Positions 1 through 9,498 of a stretch of 26,009 nt of DNA are shown piece after piece; the stretch's first letter is position 1; each line of letters begins with the position of its first letter. The stretch is taken from the NCBI RefSeq assembly GCF_003333325.1, contig NZ_QOLC01000053.1, positions 1 to 26,009 of the forward strand. The letters are read 5' to 3'. Origin of the DNA: Candidatus Ulvibacter alkanivorans (lineage in GTDB: Bacteria > Bacteroidota > Bacteroidia > Flavobacteriales > Flavobacteriaceae). A program made the position numbers and the translations under genes. A model generated the notes under the pieces. It made no database searches, was not told where the DNA came from, and was given only the letters and a program-made list of their open reading frames with translations.

Positions 1-51
1 GACAGTACTTATATTATACAAGTGTACGTTAAAAAAATCATCCTTCCAAAT

Positions 52-735
52 CTAAGGATCAATTAATGATTCCCCGTTTAGGTCGGTAGTTAGAACATCG
101 CTCATATAATCAAAATAAGGTCGAAGCAATTTAAAATAGTAAATGAGGGTATCTAAAAAGTCTTCGGAAAGTACCTCTTCGTCGGTAAACGAATGGGAGA
201 CAAAGAAACTTTTAAGTCGGATAAGGTCAATATTCGGGTCGTCCTTACTAAATCCTTTAGGTGCCGTTTTTACAGCGTTATCGCGATTAAAACCGCCAAA
301 CGCTTTTTTAAAATCTTTTTGGTTCAATATCGTTCGAATCAAAGAGTCATCCATTTCAAATTCTTTTCGAATACGCAACAGGTCTTCCGCATTCGGACTA
401 AAAAATCCACCCGCCATCAACGAGTTTCCCGGCTCCAGTCGTAAATAATATCCGCCGCGACGGTGGGCTCCTGCCCTACTGTAACTCACACTTCGATGCA
501 CATTATACGGTGTTTTGTCCTTACTAAAGCGAATATCTCGATTAATACGAAATATCTTAACCTTGGAAATCTCATCTGTTTTATTAAGTTCGTTTTCCAC
601 CTCTTTATAAAACTTCTTCAAGCTTTTTTCGTTCGCTTGATATTCTTTTTTATGCGCCTGCATCCAATCTCTGGTATTATTCTTTTTCAGTTTTTTAAGG
701 AATTCGAAGGCAGATTTTGGTATTGGCGCAGACAT
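52..735 (-). CDS. DUF2461 (TIGR02453-type) family protein
   Basis: This 227-residue protein fits the DUF2461 family, which has no established biochemical function. The N-terminus carries the typical FEFLKKLKKNNTRDWM segment, followed by a lysine-rich helix and the conserved block RINRDIRFSKDKTPY (about residues 64-78). Next comes a GGYYLRLEPG strand and the GGFFSP segment (about 94-114). Family members are usually 210-230 residues, so it looks complete. It has no signal peptide or membrane segment and is probably cytoplasmic. The ATG at 735 is the natural start because the conserved N-terminal motif follows directly. It diverges from the membrane-protein gene at 813 across a 77-base gap. The family call is confident; no function can be given. 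Confidence 0.85.
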   Translation of the reverse strand: MSAPIPKSAFEFLKKLKKNNTRDWMQAHKKEYQANEKSLKKFYKEVENELNKTDEISKVKIFRINRDIRFSKDKTPYNVHRSVSYSRAGAHRRGGYYLRLEPGNSLMAGGFFSPNAEDLLRIRKEFEMDDSLIRTILNQKDFKKAFGGFNRDNAVKTAPKGFSKDDPNIDLIRLKSFFVSHSFTDEEVLSEDFLDTLIYYFKLLRPYFDYMSDVLTTDLNGESLIDP

Positions 736-773
736 ACAAGTGGGTTTATAAAATTAAATATAAAGTAATTTAC

Positions 774-791
774 GTACATTTATAAGTGTAC
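774..791. promoter_or_regulatory. 18-bp inverted repeat in divergent intergenic region
   Basis: GTACA and TGTAC form perfect half-sites separated by 8 bases. They lie in the 77-base gap between the divergent DUF2461 gene and the membrane-protein gene at 813. The position and dyad symmetry would suit an operator, but no regulator is known and chance cannot be excluded in A+T-rich DNA. The half-site context AAGTGTAC occurs again at 20-27, beyond the other end of the DUF2461 gene. Confidence 0.3.
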
Positions 792-812
792 AACCAAAAA
801 ACCAATCAAACA

Positions 813-1244
813 ATGACAACTACTACCAAACCGAATACCGGCTTCTGGATCATCGCTGTGATCGCATTACTTTGGAATTTGATGGGAGTTTTTCAATTTC
901 TTTCAGCAACCGTTTTGCTCGACACACTAAGAGAAACGGCTACGGCAGAACAAATGGCCGTCATGGATACGCTGCCTTCTTGGTATGCAATTGTATTTGC
1001 AATAGCAGTATTTACCGGACTTCTGGGAGCAATCTTATTGCTCGTGCGCAGAAAAATTGCGGTTCCCGTCTTTCTGATCTCTTTAGTGGCAGTACTTATT
1101 CAAATGGGATATTGGGTATTTGCCACAGAGATAATGGATGTGGAGGGCCCTACTGCTATTATAATGCCATTGATAGTGATCACTATTGCCATTTTTCTCT
1201 ATTACTATAGCAAAGGAGCTGCACAAAAAGGCTGGCTTAGATAA
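813..1244 (+). CDS. small four-helix membrane protein, function unknown
   Basis: I read this as a 143-residue protein starting at the ATG at 813 (MTTTTKPNTGFW). The longer reading from a GTG at 786 runs into the inverted repeat and is unlikely. There are four hydrophobic segments, at about residues 9-31, 54-78, 82-102 and 110-132. The loop between the first two is acidic (LRETATAEQMAVMDTLPSWY), and the C-terminus is short and basic (KGAAQKGWLR). Similar short proteins in flavobacteria are often labelled sugar transporter or hypothetical; I see no motif that supports transport. It is monocistronic and ends at a bidirectional terminator shared with corA. Confidence 0.75.
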   Translation: MTTTTKPNTGFWIIAVIALLWNLMGVFQFLSATVLLDTLRETATAEQMAVMDTLPSWYAIVFAIAVFTGLLGAILLLVRRKIAVPVFLISLVAVLIQMGYWVFATEIMDVEGPTAIIMPLIVITIAIFLYYYSKGAAQKGWLR

Positions 1245-1268
1245 TTTAGAAAATAAATTAATTCTCAT

Positions 1269-1301
1269 AAAAAAGGCACCACGATTATGGTGCCTTTTTT
1301 T
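1269..1301. terminator. bidirectional Rho-independent terminator between convergent genes
   Basis: GGCACCA (1275-1281) pairs with TGGTGCC (1288-1294) around a 6-base loop. Six A residues precede the stem and seven T residues follow it, so it can work in both directions. It serves the plus-strand membrane-protein gene and the minus-strand corA, whose TAA stop (1302-1300) overlaps the T run. Confidence 0.9.
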
Positions 1302-2391
1302 ATAACCATTTCTTACGTTTAAAATAATATAACAACCCGAAGAAGACGAGGATCATTGCGCCCCAGAGGTAGAAATAGCCATATTTCCATTGCAGCTCCG
1401 GCATATATTCGAAATTCATTCCGTAGATACCGGCCATAAACGTTAAGGGAATAAATATAGAAGCCATGATAGTAAGCACTTTCATTACTTCATTCATCTT
1501 GTTGCTAATGGTCGTCATATACATATCCATTAGGCCCCAGATCATTTCTCGATAAATCTCTACGCTCTCACTCACTTGAATAATATGATCGTATAGGTCG
1601 CGAATATAGTTTTGCGTCCTTTCGTCCATTAAAGACGTATTCGACTTTTCGATACGATTGATCACCTCTCTTAACGGTAAAATTGCACGACGAATGCGAA
1701 GTATTTCTTTTTTTAGGTCCTGTATGTCCTCGGTAATGTCTTCGTCTATTTTATCTTCAAATAACTGATCTTCCAACATTTCGATCTTCGCACTTAATGT
1801 TTCGATCACACTAAAATAATTATCCACTACCGCATCTAAAATGGCAAACATCAAATAATCTGCACCGGCATTTCGAATTCGCCCCTTAGCCGTTTCTAGT
1901 CGGTCGCGTAGCTCATCGAACACATCACCGTCGGCCTCTTGAAAAGTAGTTACATAGTCCTTACCCATGACCATACTTACGTGCTCGTTCACAAATTCGC
2001 CGTCGTCTTTATAGAACAGCATCTTAAACACAATAAACAAGTAATCTTCATACTCGTCCATCTTTGGACGCTGATTGGTGGTCACAATGTCTTCTTGTAT
2101 AAGTGGGTGCAGATTATAGTAGTTTCCCAGTCGTTCAATTTCGGCAGTATTGTTTAACCCGTTCACATTGATCCAAGTAATATGTTGTGAACTTTCAAAT
2201 CCAAAGGCATCTTCTATATTTTCAGAATCGATGCGTTTATAATGGTCTTTAGAATAATCGATGATCTCTAACTTCGTCACCAAAGACTCTTTCTTACCCG
2301 TATAGGAAACCGTTCCTGGAGCCAGATTCTTCGTTGGCGGCCTCTTTATTTGAGGCACCTTGAGCTTGCGTTTTCTTCTTCTTGCGGTCAT
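1300..2391 (-). CDS. corA: CorA family magnesium/cobalt transporter
   Basis: CorA is a homopentameric inner-membrane channel for Mg2+ (and Co2+). The signature GMN motif lies in IYGMNFEYMPEL, between two C-terminal membrane helices (about residues 298-320 and 337-355), followed by the short basic tail FKRKKWL. The N-terminal part is the long soluble funnel domain: the INVNGL strand region, the HPLIQEDIVTTNQRPK segment and a long helical stretch rich in E, D and K. I place the start at the ATG at 2391 (MTARRRKRKLK, 363 residues); a TTG at 2400 would add three residues. It lies 51 bases after hisIE with no visible terminator between, so some readthrough from the his operon is possible. A weak TACTTTTA element at 2418-2411 could be its own promoter. 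Confidence 0.93.
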   Translation of the reverse strand: MTARRRKRKLKVPQIKRPPTKNLAPGTVSYTGKKESLVTKLEIIDYSKDHYKRIDSENIEDAFGFESSQHITWINVNGLNNTAEIERLGNYYNLHPLIQEDIVTTNQRPKMDEYEDYLFIVFKMLFYKDDGEFVNEHVSMVMGKDYVTTFQEADGDVFDELRDRLETAKGRIRNAGADYLMFAILDAVVDNYFSVIETLSAKIEMLEDQLFEDKIDEDITEDIQDLKKEILRIRRAILPLREVINRIEKSNTSLMDERTQNYIRDLYDHIIQVSESVEIYREMIWGLMDMYMTTISNKMNEVMKVLTIMASIFIPLTFMAGIYGMNFEYMPELQWKYGYFYLWGAMILVFFGLLYYFKRKKWL

Positions 2392-2442
2392 GCAGATCAA
2401 TTAGTTTATTTAAAAGTATATAAAATAATCTACAGTTAACGT

Positions 2443-3060
2443 TTATTCAGCGTCGCGATCGAATTTATGTCTTGATTTGAGTGTTTTCTCCACATCTTGA
2501 ATTCGGAACCCCTTGGCTTGCAGTAAAACCATAAGGTGAAATAGCAGATCGGCACTTTCGTTCAAGAAATTAAGATCGTTATCATCCTTGGCTTCAATTA
2601 CTACTTCTACTGCCTCCTCACCTACTTTTTGTGCAATCTTGTTGATCCCTTTTCTAAAAAGAGATGCCACATATGAGGCTTCCAGTTCCTTATTGTCTTT
2701 GCGGTCGGAAATTACCTGTTCTAAGTACGAAAGAAAACCAAAATTAGCGTTGTTCTTTTCGCCCCAACAGGTGGCAGTTCCTAAATGACACGCCGGTCCT
2801 TGCGGATTGGCTTGAATCAACAAAGTATCTTTATCGCAATCGACTTTAACTGATACCAGATCGAGAAAATTCCCGGTTTCTTCGCCTTTGGTCCATAAGC
2901 GGCCTTTGCTTCTACTAAAAAAAGTCACCTTTTCTAATTCTAAGGTCTTTGTGTATGCTTCTTTGTTCATAAATCCTAACATCAAGACGTTTTTTGTCAT
3001 CGCATCTTGAACAATGGCTGGCACCAGTCCGTTAGGGTATTTATCAAAATTAATTTCCAT
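2443..3060 (-). CDS. hisI: bifunctional phosphoribosyl-AMP cyclohydrolase / phosphoribosyl-ATP pyrophosphatase
   Basis: This HisIE fusion (205 residues) catalyses the second and third steps of histidine synthesis: hydrolysis of phosphoribosyl-ATP to phosphoribosyl-AMP, and opening of the purine ring. The HisI cyclohydrolase domain fills about residues 1-105, with MLGFMNKEAY, the RSKGRLWTKGE motif, the metal-binding segment VDCDKDTLL and the zinc cysteines in GPACHLGTATCW. The HisE domain follows (about 110-205) with the EEAVEVVIEAKD and ESADLLFHLMVLL helices typical of MazG-like pyrophosphatases. It is the last gene of the operon, 20 bases after hisF, the largest gap between structural genes in it. 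Domain order and length match the enterobacterial bifunctional enzyme. Confidence 0.97.
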   Translation of the reverse strand: MEINFDKYPNGLVPAIVQDAMTKNVLMLGFMNKEAYTKTLELEKVTFFSRSKGRLWTKGEETGNFLDLVSVKVDCDKDTLLIQANPQGPACHLGTATCWGEKNNANFGFLSYLEQVISDRKDNKELEASYVASLFRKGINKIAQKVGEEAVEVVIEAKDDNDLNFLNESADLLFHLMVLLQAKGFRIQDVEKTLKSRHKFDRDAE

Positions 3061-3080
3061 AAGGTTTATTTATTTAGTTG

Positions 3081-3836
3081 TTATATACGAACAGCGATGT
3101 GTTCTTGTTTTAAGTTGTTCTTTAAATCGTAAATTTCAATTTCTTCAAAATGAAAAACACTAGCAGCTAGGGCAGCATCAGCTTTACCCTCGATAAAAGC
3201 ATCTTTAAAATGATGAATTTTTCCTGCACCACCCGAAGCAATTATTGGTATGTTCACACTGGTTGAAAGTTTTGCCAACGCCTCGTTTGCGAAACCATTT
3301 TTCGTACCGTCATGGTCCATGGAAGTAAAAAGAATCTCGCCGGCACCGCGTTCTTCCACTTCTTTGGCCCAATCGAATAGATCGATGTTGGTTGCTTGTT
3401 TTCCCCCAACCAAATGAACTTTCCAAAGACCGTCTATTTGTTTTGCATCTATGGCAACTACGATGCATTGTGAACCAAATTTTTTGGCCAATTCATTTAT
3501 GAGATTCGGATTTTTTACTGCGGAAGAATTTACCGACACCTTGTCGGCTCCGTTCTGAAGCAGCATAGAAACATCTTCAACAGTGCTAATTCCGCCGCCT
3601 ACGGTAAACGGAATATTAATCGTTTCAGCAACAGCTAACACCATTTTTGATAATGTTTTTCGCCCCTCTTCGGTAGCCGATATATCGAGGAAGACCAATT
3701 CATCTGCTCCTGTTTCAGAATAACGCTTCGCCAAGGCCACAGGATCGCCTGCATCGCGCAACCCCTTAAAGTTTACACCTTTTACGGTACGCCCGTCTTT
3801 AATGTCTAAGCAGGGTATAATTCGTTTAGTTAGCAT
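3081..3836 (-). CDS. hisF: imidazole glycerol phosphate synthase, cyclase subunit HisF
   Basis: HisF is the (beta/alpha)8-barrel subunit that uses ammonia delivered from HisH to convert PRFAR into imidazole glycerol phosphate and AICAR. The first strand [12 protein letters not shown] carries the catalytic Asp at residue 11. The second catalytic Asp is in CIVVAIDAK near residue 130. Phosphate-binding glycines are visible in TVGGGIST and ASGGAGK. At 251 residues it has normal length. The ATG overlaps the end of hisA by 11 bases, which suggests translational coupling within the operon. Its HisH partner is encoded one gene upstream of hisA. Confidence 0.98.
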   Translation of the reverse strand: MLTKRIIPCLDIKDGRTVKGVNFKGLRDAGDPVALAKRYSETGADELVFLDISATEEGRKTLSKMVLAVAETINIPFTVGGGISTVEDVSMLLQNGADKVSVNSSAVKNPNLINELAKKFGSQCIVVAIDAKQIDGLWKVHLVGGKQATNIDLFDWAKEVEERGAGEILFTSMDHDGTKNGFANEALAKLSTSVNIPIIASGGAGKIHHFKDAFIEGKADAALAASVFHFEEIEIYDLKNNLKQEHIAVRI

Positions 3837-4572
3837 GGCTTATGTAGTTTTCCAGTTGTTTGAGTGAAATACGATTCTCGTAGATCGCTTTTCCTATTAT
3901 CACACCTTCACAGCCTAGTGCTGCTAGCTTTGGGAGTTCGTCGAAAGCAGAAATACCTCCGGAAGCGATCAGTTTTAGTGCATTCCCCTTAGTTGCCGTT
4001 GTAGTGGTTTCAATAATTTTTTCATAAAGATCGAAGGCCGGTCCTGCCAACATTCCATCCTTGCTTATATCGGTACAGATCACATAGGACACGCCCACAT
4101 CACGATATCTTTGGATGAATGGAATCAATTTTTCTTCGGAAGCTTCTTGCCATCCGCTCACGGCAATCTTTTCATTTGCGGCATCGGCTCCCAAAATGAT
4201 CTTCTCACTTCCGTACGTATGGAGCCATCGTTTAAAAGTGTCCGGCGACTTAACGGCTATGCTACCTCCCGTGATTTGATTCGCCCCACTATCGAATGCG
4301 ATCTTTAGGTCTTCATCCGATTTTAAACCACCTCCAAAATCTATCTTCAAAGAGGTATTAGTAGCAATGCTTTCTAATACCTTGTGATTTACAATGTGTT
4401 TGCTTTTTGCACCGTCCAGGTCGACCAAGTGTAAATACTCGATACCACTGGCCTCAAACGCCTTTGCCACCTCTAAGGGCTTTTCATTGTACATCTTAAC
4501 AGTGTTGTAATCTCCTTTAGAAAGGCGTACACATTTGCCGTCAATAATATCTATAGCTGGTATGATCCTCAT
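3826..4572 (-). CDS. hisA: ProFAR isomerase HisA
   Basis: HisA, 1-(5-phosphoribosyl)-5-[(5-phosphoribosylamino)methylideneamino]imidazole-4-carboxamide isomerase, performs the Amadori rearrangement that gives PRFAR, the substrate of HisF-HisH. It is a (beta/alpha)8 barrel homologous to HisF. The first strand [12 protein letters not shown] carries the catalytic Asp at residue 8. Other family signatures are [19 protein letters not shown], the second-half strand ILGADA and the [14 protein letters not shown] motif with phosphate-binding ASGGIS. Its 248 residues match the family. It overlaps hisH by 4 bases (ATGA) and hisF by 11, so it is tightly coupled on both sides. Confidence 0.98.
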   Translation of the reverse strand: MRIIPAIDIIDGKCVRLSKGDYNTVKMYNEKPLEVAKAFEASGIEYLHLVDLDGAKSKHIVNHKVLESIATNTSLKIDFGGGLKSDEDLKIAFDSGANQITGGSIAVKSPDTFKRWLHTYGSEKIILGADAANEKIAVSGWQEASEEKLIPFIQRYRDVGVSYVICTDISKDGMLAGPAFDLYEKIIETTTTATKGNALKLIASGGISAFDELPKLAALGCEGVIIGKAIYENRISLKQLENYISHAN

Positions 4573-5150
4573 ATCGATAAAAAGTTTTCTAATATTCTAC
4601 TTCCTGCCACACTGCTCTTTTCCGGATGAAATTGAACTCCGTAAAAATTGTCTTTGTTCAATGCAGAGGCATAATCGGTTTCATAATGTGTGATCGCAAT
4701 GGCTTCTTCACATTTAGGGACGTAATAACTATGTACCAAGTACATAAACTCACCTTCAGAGATCCCTTTAAATAAATTAGTTCGCAACTTAGTTACGGTG
4801 TTCCAACCCATTTGCGGCACTTTAACTGCATTCGAAAAGCGTTTTACTTCCGAAGAAAAAACATCTAAACCGTCAGTATCGCCTTCTTCTGTAGCTTTAC
4901 ATAGCAATTGCATTCCCAAACAAATTCCTAATACAGGTTGGGTTAGGGCCGGAATCAACTGGTCCAATCCTTTAGCTTTTACCATTTTCATGGCGCTTCC
5001 CGCATTACCCACGCCCGGAAAAATCACTTTGTCTGCAGTTCCAATAGTTTCCGAAGCACTGCTTACAATCGCTTCGCATCCCAAGCGCTGTAAGGCAAAT
5101 TGTAGGCTTTTTATATTTCCTGCGCCATAATCGATTATTACTACTTGCAT
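4569..5150 (-). CDS. hisH: imidazole glycerol phosphate synthase, glutaminase subunit HisH
   Basis: HisH is the class I glutamine amidotransferase subunit that hydrolyses glutamine and channels ammonia to HisF. The nucleophile Cys77 sits in the elbow [10 protein letters not shown]. The rest of the triad is His175 and Glu177 in QFHPEKS near the C-terminus. The early strand FPGVGNAG provides the oxyanion-hole region, and the N-terminal [11 protein letters not shown] is diagnostic. Its 193 residues are normal. The start codon shares one base with the hisB stop (TAATG), and the gene's own stop overlaps the hisA start. Nothing is missing or unusual. Confidence 0.98.
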   Translation of the reverse strand: MQVVIIDYGAGNIKSLQFALQRLGCEAIVSSASETIGTADKVIFPGVGNAGSAMKMVKAKGLDQLIPALTQPVLGICLGMQLLCKATEEGDTDGLDVFSSEVKRFSNAVKVPQMGWNTVTKLRTNLFKGISEGEFMYLVHSYYVPKCEEAIAITHYETDYASALNKDNFYGVQFHPEKSSVAGSRILENFLSI

Positions 5151-6289
5151 TACAATACTCCTTTAGTTGACGGCAACACCATCTTTGATGGATCGCGCTT
5201 AACAGCCACTTTAATTGCTTTTGCGAAGGCTTTAAAAATAGCTTCTATCTTGTGATGTTCGTTAGTGCCTTCTGCCTTTATATTTAGATTGGCCTTTGCT
5301 CCATCGGTAAACGATTTAAAGAAATGAAAGAACATTTCGGTAGGCATTTGTCCAATCATTTCACGCTTAAATTCGGCCTTCCAAACCAACCAATTTCTAC
5401 CGCCAAAATCAATAGCGACCTGCGCCAAGCAATCGTCCATTGGCAGGCAAAATCCGTAGCGCTCTATTCCCAATTTGTCGCCTAAGGCTTTAGCAAACAC
5501 TTCCCCAAGCGCAATTGCCGTGTCTTCGATGGTGTGGTGTTCATCAACTTCCAGATCTCCTTTTACCTTGATCGTTAGGTCCATTTGACCGTGTCTTGCC
5601 AATTGATCCAGCATATGATCGAAGAATGCGATCCCGGTATCAATGTTGCTTTTGCCCGAACCATCTAGGTTAAGCTGTATTTCTATATCTGTTTCGTTGG
5701 TCTTTCGCACCAATTGAGCTGTGCGCGCTTCACAAACCAGAAACTCATATATCTTTTCCCAGTCATTGGTTTCTAACGCGATGGTTGCATCCAGCTCTTT
5801 CTTTGCCACAGTGATCTCATTGGTCCCCAAATTCGTTTCATCGTTGATAAAAATACCCTTGGCACCTAAATTCTTAGCCAACTCAATATCGGTTAATCGG
5901 TCGCCGATCACAAACGAATTTGCTAGATCATATGCTTCAGAAAAATATTTGGTCAACAAGCCGGTACCCGGTTTTCGGGTAGCTGCATTTTCTTCCGGAA
6001 ACGTACGGTCTATCAGCACTTCATTGAATGCGACTCCTTCGTTCTCAAAAGCTTTTATTATAAAATTATGTACCGGCCAAAACGTATCCTCCGGAAATGC
6101 CTCGGTACCAAGTCCGTCCTGATTTGTGATCATCACCAATTCAAAATCCAACTCCTTAGCGATCTTTCCAAGGTTCGTAAACACCTTAGGGTAAAAGATC
6201 ATCTTTTCGAACGCATCGATCTGTTCATCGACGGTTTCTTTAATGATCGTTCCATCACGATCTATAAATAATACTCTCTTTTTGTTCAT
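5150..6289 (-). CDS. hisB: bifunctional histidinol-phosphatase / imidazoleglycerol-phosphate dehydratase
   Basis: This fused 379-residue HisB carries out the dehydration of imidazole glycerol phosphate and, later in the pathway, dephosphorylation of histidinol phosphate. The N-terminal HAD phosphatase domain (about residues 1-165) has the nucleophile motif FIDRDGT (Asp10, Asp12), the second motif VMITNQDG and the later [19 protein letters not shown]. The IGPD domain (about 185-379) shows the metal-binding repeats [15 protein letters not shown] and [15 protein letters not shown] and the FFDHML segment. The fusion resembles the enterobacterial enzyme. The start shares a base with the hisC stop, and the end shares one with the hisH start. 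Confidence 0.98.
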   Translation of the reverse strand: MNKKRVLFIDRDGTIIKETVDEQIDAFEKMIFYPKVFTNLGKIAKELDFELVMITNQDGLGTEAFPEDTFWPVHNFIIKAFENEGVAFNEVLIDRTFPEENAATRKPGTGLLTKYFSEAYDLANSFVIGDRLTDIELAKNLGAKGIFINDETNLGTNEITVAKKELDATIALETNDWEKIYEFLVCEARTAQLVRKTNETDIEIQLNLDGSGKSNIDTGIAFFDHMLDQLARHGQMDLTIKVKGDLEVDEHHTIEDTAIALGEVFAKALGDKLGIERYGFCLPMDDCLAQVAIDFGGRNWLVWKAEFKREMIGQMPTEMFFHFFKSFTDGAKANLNIKAEGTNEHHKIEAIFKAFAKAIKVAVKRDPSKMVLPSTKGVL

Positions 6290-7338
6290 TATTCCATGTT
6301 TTTTAAAACGGTACGAAGTCTTTTATTTTCTGACGGGGTCCCAATTGTAATTCTCAGGGTATTGTCGCACATTGGTTGTGTGCTTCTATTTCTCACAATT
6401 ATTCCCTGCTGCGTTAATTCGGTATATCTTTTATTGGCATCGTCTACTCGCACTAATAAAAAATTGGCATCACTGGGAAGAACATCCTGTATAAAATTCA
6501 CTTCAAGCAATTGTTTAGATAGTAGTTCTTTTTCGCTTATAATCAAATGAATACGCTCTTTTATATCATTTATACTTTCTAATTCTGCTATGGCTCGTTC
6601 CTGCGTTAGCGTATTGACATTATAAGGCGGTTTTATTTTTCTAAGTACAGCAATAATTGCTTCCGAAGCAATACAAATACCAAGTCGAATTCCCGCCATG
6701 GCATATGCTTTCGACAAGGTCTGTGTCACCACTAAATTTGGATATTCGTCAAGTACATTGGCCCAACTTTGTTGTTTCGAAAAATCGATATACGCTTCGT
6801 CAATAACTACCAGACCGCGGAACGATGCTAACAGCTGTGGTATGTCTTCCGAAGCTATCGAATTCCCAGTAGGATTATTAGGCGAACAAATAAAAATAAG
6901 TTTGGTCGTCTCATCGATCGCTTCCAGTATTCCTGCTACATTGAGCTGGAAAGAACTTGTTAGCAACACCTCTTTGTTTCTAACTGCATTAACACCTGCC
7001 AATACCTTATACATCCCATACGTAGGCGGTACCGTGATTATAGAATCGGTCTTAGGTTCACAAAAAGCTCTAAACAACAGGTCTAATATTTCATCACTGC
7101 CGTTTCCTAACAACAAATTGCTTGAGTTTATTCCACGCTGTTTCGCCAAGATCGTCTTCAATTTTTGCTGATGCGGATCGGGATAGCGATTAACTCCGGT
7201 ATTAAAAGGATTTTCGTTCGCATCTAGATAGACCAGATCGTCACTTATTTCGGTAAACTCATCGCGCGCAGAGCTGTACGGCTCCATAGCTTTCACGTTA
7301 GGCCTTACCAAGGCATCTAAGTTGAAATTATTCCTCAT
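6289..7338 (-). CDS. hisC: histidinol-phosphate aminotransferase
   Basis: HisC is a PLP-dependent fold type I aminotransferase that converts imidazole acetol phosphate to L-histidinol phosphate with glutamate as donor. The Schiff-base lysine is Lys210 in [16 protein letters not shown]. Other cofactor and substrate motifs are [10 protein letters not shown] near residue 40, [12 protein letters not shown] (about 78-89), CSPNNPTGN (about 151-159) and VIDEAYIDF (about 178-186). It is 349 residues long, normal for the family. Its first 11 bases overlap the end of hisD, and its stop overlaps the hisB start. The operon position supports the histidine role over a general aromatic aminotransferase. Confidence 0.97.
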   Translation of the reverse strand: MRNNFNLDALVRPNVKAMEPYSSARDEFTEISDDLVYLDANENPFNTGVNRYPDPHQQKLKTILAKQRGINSSNLLLGNGSDEILDLLFRAFCEPKTDSIITVPPTYGMYKVLAGVNAVRNKEVLLTSSFQLNVAGILEAIDETTKLIFICSPNNPTGNSIASEDIPQLLASFRGLVVIDEAYIDFSKQQSWANVLDEYPNLVVTQTLSKAYAMAGIRLGICIASEAIIAVLRKIKPPYNVNTLTQERAIAELESINDIKERIHLIISEKELLSKQLLEVNFIQDVLPSDANFLLVRVDDANKRYTELTQQGIIVRNRSTQPMCDNTLRITIGTPSENKRLRTVLKNME

Positions 7339-8620
7339 TTCTCAAGCTTTTTAATCGTAATGTGACCGAATTCTTATGCGCTTGAAGTCCTTCTGCTGCG
7401 GCCATGGTCTCTATGGCCGGCCCAATATTCAATAGCCCTTTTTCTGATATCTTCTGAAAGGTCATGCTCTTCATAAAGCTGTCTAGATGCACACCACTGT
7501 ATTGCCTAGCATAGCCATTGGTTGGCAGTGTGTGGTTAGTGCCGGAAGCATAATCACCCGCGCTCTCTGGTGTATAGTTGCCTATAAAGACAGATCCTGC
7601 ATTGTGAAGATTTTTTAAGAAATAGTCTTCGTTGGTTGCTATCAATATAAAATGTTCGGGCGCATAGGCGTTAATAAGCGCAATCGCTTGTTCGTTGTTT
7701 TCGACCAGTACCGATTTAGAGTTAGCCATTGCTTTAGCGGCGATCTCTTTTCGAGGCAAATCATTTAATTGTGATGCCACTGCCATAGCTACCTGTTTTT
7801 GTATCGCTTCGGAAGTGGTTACTAACACCACTTGGCTATCGGCTCCGTGTTCTGCCTGACTTAATAGATCGGAGGCTACAAAATCGGTATTAGCACTATC
7901 GTCTGCAAACACCAAAAGCTCGCTCGGTCCGGCAGGCATATCGATCGCAACCCCATATTTTGTTGCCATTTGTTTTGCAACGGTCACAAACTGATTTCCT
8001 GGTCCGAACAGCTTATACACCGCAGGAATTGTTTCGGTACCAAAGGTCATAGCGGCAATCGCTTGAATCCCTCCAAGTGTAAAGATTTTTGTGACACCAC
8101 ACAGTGCAGCTGTATATACAATAACCGGTTCCACCTCACCCTGCTTATTAGGCGGCGTGCATAAAACGATTTCGTCACACCCGGCAATTGTGGCTGGTAT
8201 GGCCAGCATTAATACGGTTGAAAAAAGAGGTGCCGAACCACCGGGAATATACAATCCCACTTTCTGTATAGGCCTTTTTTCCTGCCAACATTGTACGCCT
8301 TGTGTGGTCTCAACGGTTATTTTTGAAGTGATTTGCGCGGTGTGAAAACGCTGGATGTTCTCTTTTGCAAGTTGAATTGCTTTTTTTAATGCTTCGGAAA
8401 CATTTTCTTCGGCGGCATCTATTGTTTTTTGAGACAGTTGGAAGGTGTCCAGTTCTATTCCGTCGAATAATTGCGTATACTTAGCTACTGCGGCATTTCC
8501 TTTGTTCTTAACTTCGGAAAAGATCTCGTTAACCGTAGCTTCCAGCGATTCGTAAGAGGCAGTAGGACGCTTTAATAGCTGTTCCCAATCATCGGATTTT
8601 GGATATTTATACTGTTCCAT
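7328..8620 (-). CDS. hisD: histidinol dehydrogenase
   Basis: HisD is the zinc-dependent enzyme of the last two oxidations, L-histidinol to L-histidine with two NAD+. I start it at the ATG at 8620 (MEQYKYPKSDDW, 430 residues), because that codon shares one base with the hisG TAA stop. The open frame runs 27 bases further into hisG, but that part is not conserved-looking. Signatures are YIPGGSAPLFSTVLMLAIPA, the FGPGNQFVTVAK segment and PAGPSELLVFADDSA. The zinc and catalytic region lies in DLLSQAEHGADSQ, with the C-terminal SAGDYASGTNHTLPT motif. The length is standard. It overlaps hisC by 11 bases. Confidence 0.98.
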   Translation of the reverse strand: MEQYKYPKSDDWEQLLKRPTASYESLEATVNEIFSEVKNKGNAAVAKYTQLFDGIELDTFQLSQKTIDAAEENVSEALKKAIQLAKENIQRFHTAQITSKITVETTQGVQCWQEKRPIQKVGLYIPGGSAPLFSTVLMLAIPATIAGCDEIVLCTPPNKQGEVEPVIVYTAALCGVTKIFTLGGIQAIAAMTFGTETIPAVYKLFGPGNQFVTVAKQMATKYGVAIDMPAGPSELLVFADDSANTDFVASDLLSQAEHGADSQVVLVTTSEAIQKQVAMAVASQLNDLPRKEIAAKAMANSKSVLVENNEQAIALINAYAPEHFILIATNEDYFLKNLHNAGSVFIGNYTPESAGDYASGTNHTLPTNGYARQYSGVHLDSFMKSMTFQKISEKGLLNIGPAIETMAAAEGLQAHKNSVTLRLKSLRNEE

Positions 8621-9477
8621 TAGAGTACCATTTTTTCGATAGGACACACTAAAATTCCTTCGGCTCCGGCATCTTTAAGCTGATTGATCACTTCCCAAAA
8701 GACATCTTGATCAACTACCGAGTGGATACTGCTCCAACCTTCTTGCGCCAAAGGCAACACAGTTGGACTCCGCATACCTGGGAGTATTGCCATAACGGCT
8801 TCCAACTTATCGTTTGGTGCATTTAACAAAACATACCTAGAATCACGCCCCTTAAGCACCGATTGAATTCGGAAGCGCAATTTATCCAGTATGGCCTCTA
8901 ATGCTTTAGGTATACTAGGCGAAACCGCTAAAACGGCCTCACTTTTAAGAATTACCTCTACTTCTTTCAGGTTGTTCTTAAATAAGGTACTTCCACTACT
9001 TACAATATCACATATTGCATCGGCCAGTCCTATATTTGGTGCGATCTCTACACTACCGTTAATTATATGAAGGTCGGCTTCGATGCCTTTTTCTGCTAAG
9101 TATCTGCGTGTAGTTTCGGGGTAAGAAGTGGCTATACGCTTACCTTTTAGGTCGGCGATAGAGTCGTATTCGAAGATTTTTGAAACGGCCAGCGAGACCC
9201 TACATTTTGAAAATCCGAGTCGCTCGGCTATCGCAATATCACTTCCCTTTTCAATTAATAAGTTCTCACCTATGATGGCGCAATCTACGACTCCGTCTAT
9301 GAGGTACTGAGGAATATCTCCATTGCGCAGATAGTAGATCTCCATTGGAAAGTTTTTCGCAGATGCCTTTAATTGATCGCGGCCATTATCGATCGCGATC
9401 CCGCAGTCTTTTAGCATTTTTAGGGATTCATCGTGCAGTCTCCCCGATTTTTGAACAGCAATTTTTAATTTTTTCAT
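8620..9477 (-). CDS. hisG: ATP phosphoribosyltransferase, long form
   Basis: HisG catalyses the committed step of histidine synthesis, joining ATP and PRPP to give phosphoribosyl-ATP. The start MKKLKIAVQKSGRLHDE matches the family N-terminus and gives 285 residues. An in-frame ATG at 9498 would add seven residues (MLKFYVP). The GENLLIEKG and IATSYPETTRRYLAEKGI segments belong to the periplasmic-binding-protein-like catalytic lobes, and ADAICDIVSSGSTL is the PRPP-binding loop. The last 75 residues or so, with LPGMRSPTVLPL and GAEGILVCPIEKMVL, form the ACT-like regulatory domain of the long, hexameric, histidine-inhibited form that needs no HisZ. It is the first structural gene, directly behind the attenuator. 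Feedback inhibition is inferred from the family. Confidence 0.98.
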   Translation of the reverse strand: MKKLKIAVQKSGRLHDESLKMLKDCGIAIDNGRDQLKASAKNFPMEIYYLRNGDIPQYLIDGVVDCAIIGENLLIEKGSDIAIAERLGFSKCRVSLAVSKIFEYDSIADLKGKRIATSYPETTRRYLAEKGIEADLHIINGSVEIAPNIGLADAICDIVSSGSTLFKNNLKEVEVILKSEAVLAVSPSIPKALEAILDKLRFRIQSVLKGRDSRYVLLNAPNDKLEAVMAILPGMRSPTVLPLAQEGWSSIHSVVDQDVFWEVINQLKDAGAEGILVCPIEKMVL

Positions 9478-9498
9478 TGGTACATAAAATTTAAGCAT

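Noticed and set aside
1..51. Gene or RNA at the left edge
   Set aside because: Only A+T-rich sequence downstream of the DUF2461 stop is visible, with no stem-loop or coding signal.
2401..2442. Terminator between hisIE and corA
   Set aside because: The 42 bases between the open frames are A+T-rich but contain no convincing stem with a T tract.
5721..6122. Open frame antisense to hisB, and similar antisense frames in sucD, lpxC-fabZ and fabG
   Set aside because: They mirror strongly conserved genes on the other strand, have low-complexity Ser/Pro/Ala-rich translations and show no recognisable family.
7328..8647. Longer HisD beginning at 8647
   Set aside because: The extra nine residues overlap the hisG coding end and do not resemble the family. 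The ATG at 8620 in TAATG fits the coupling seen throughout the operon.
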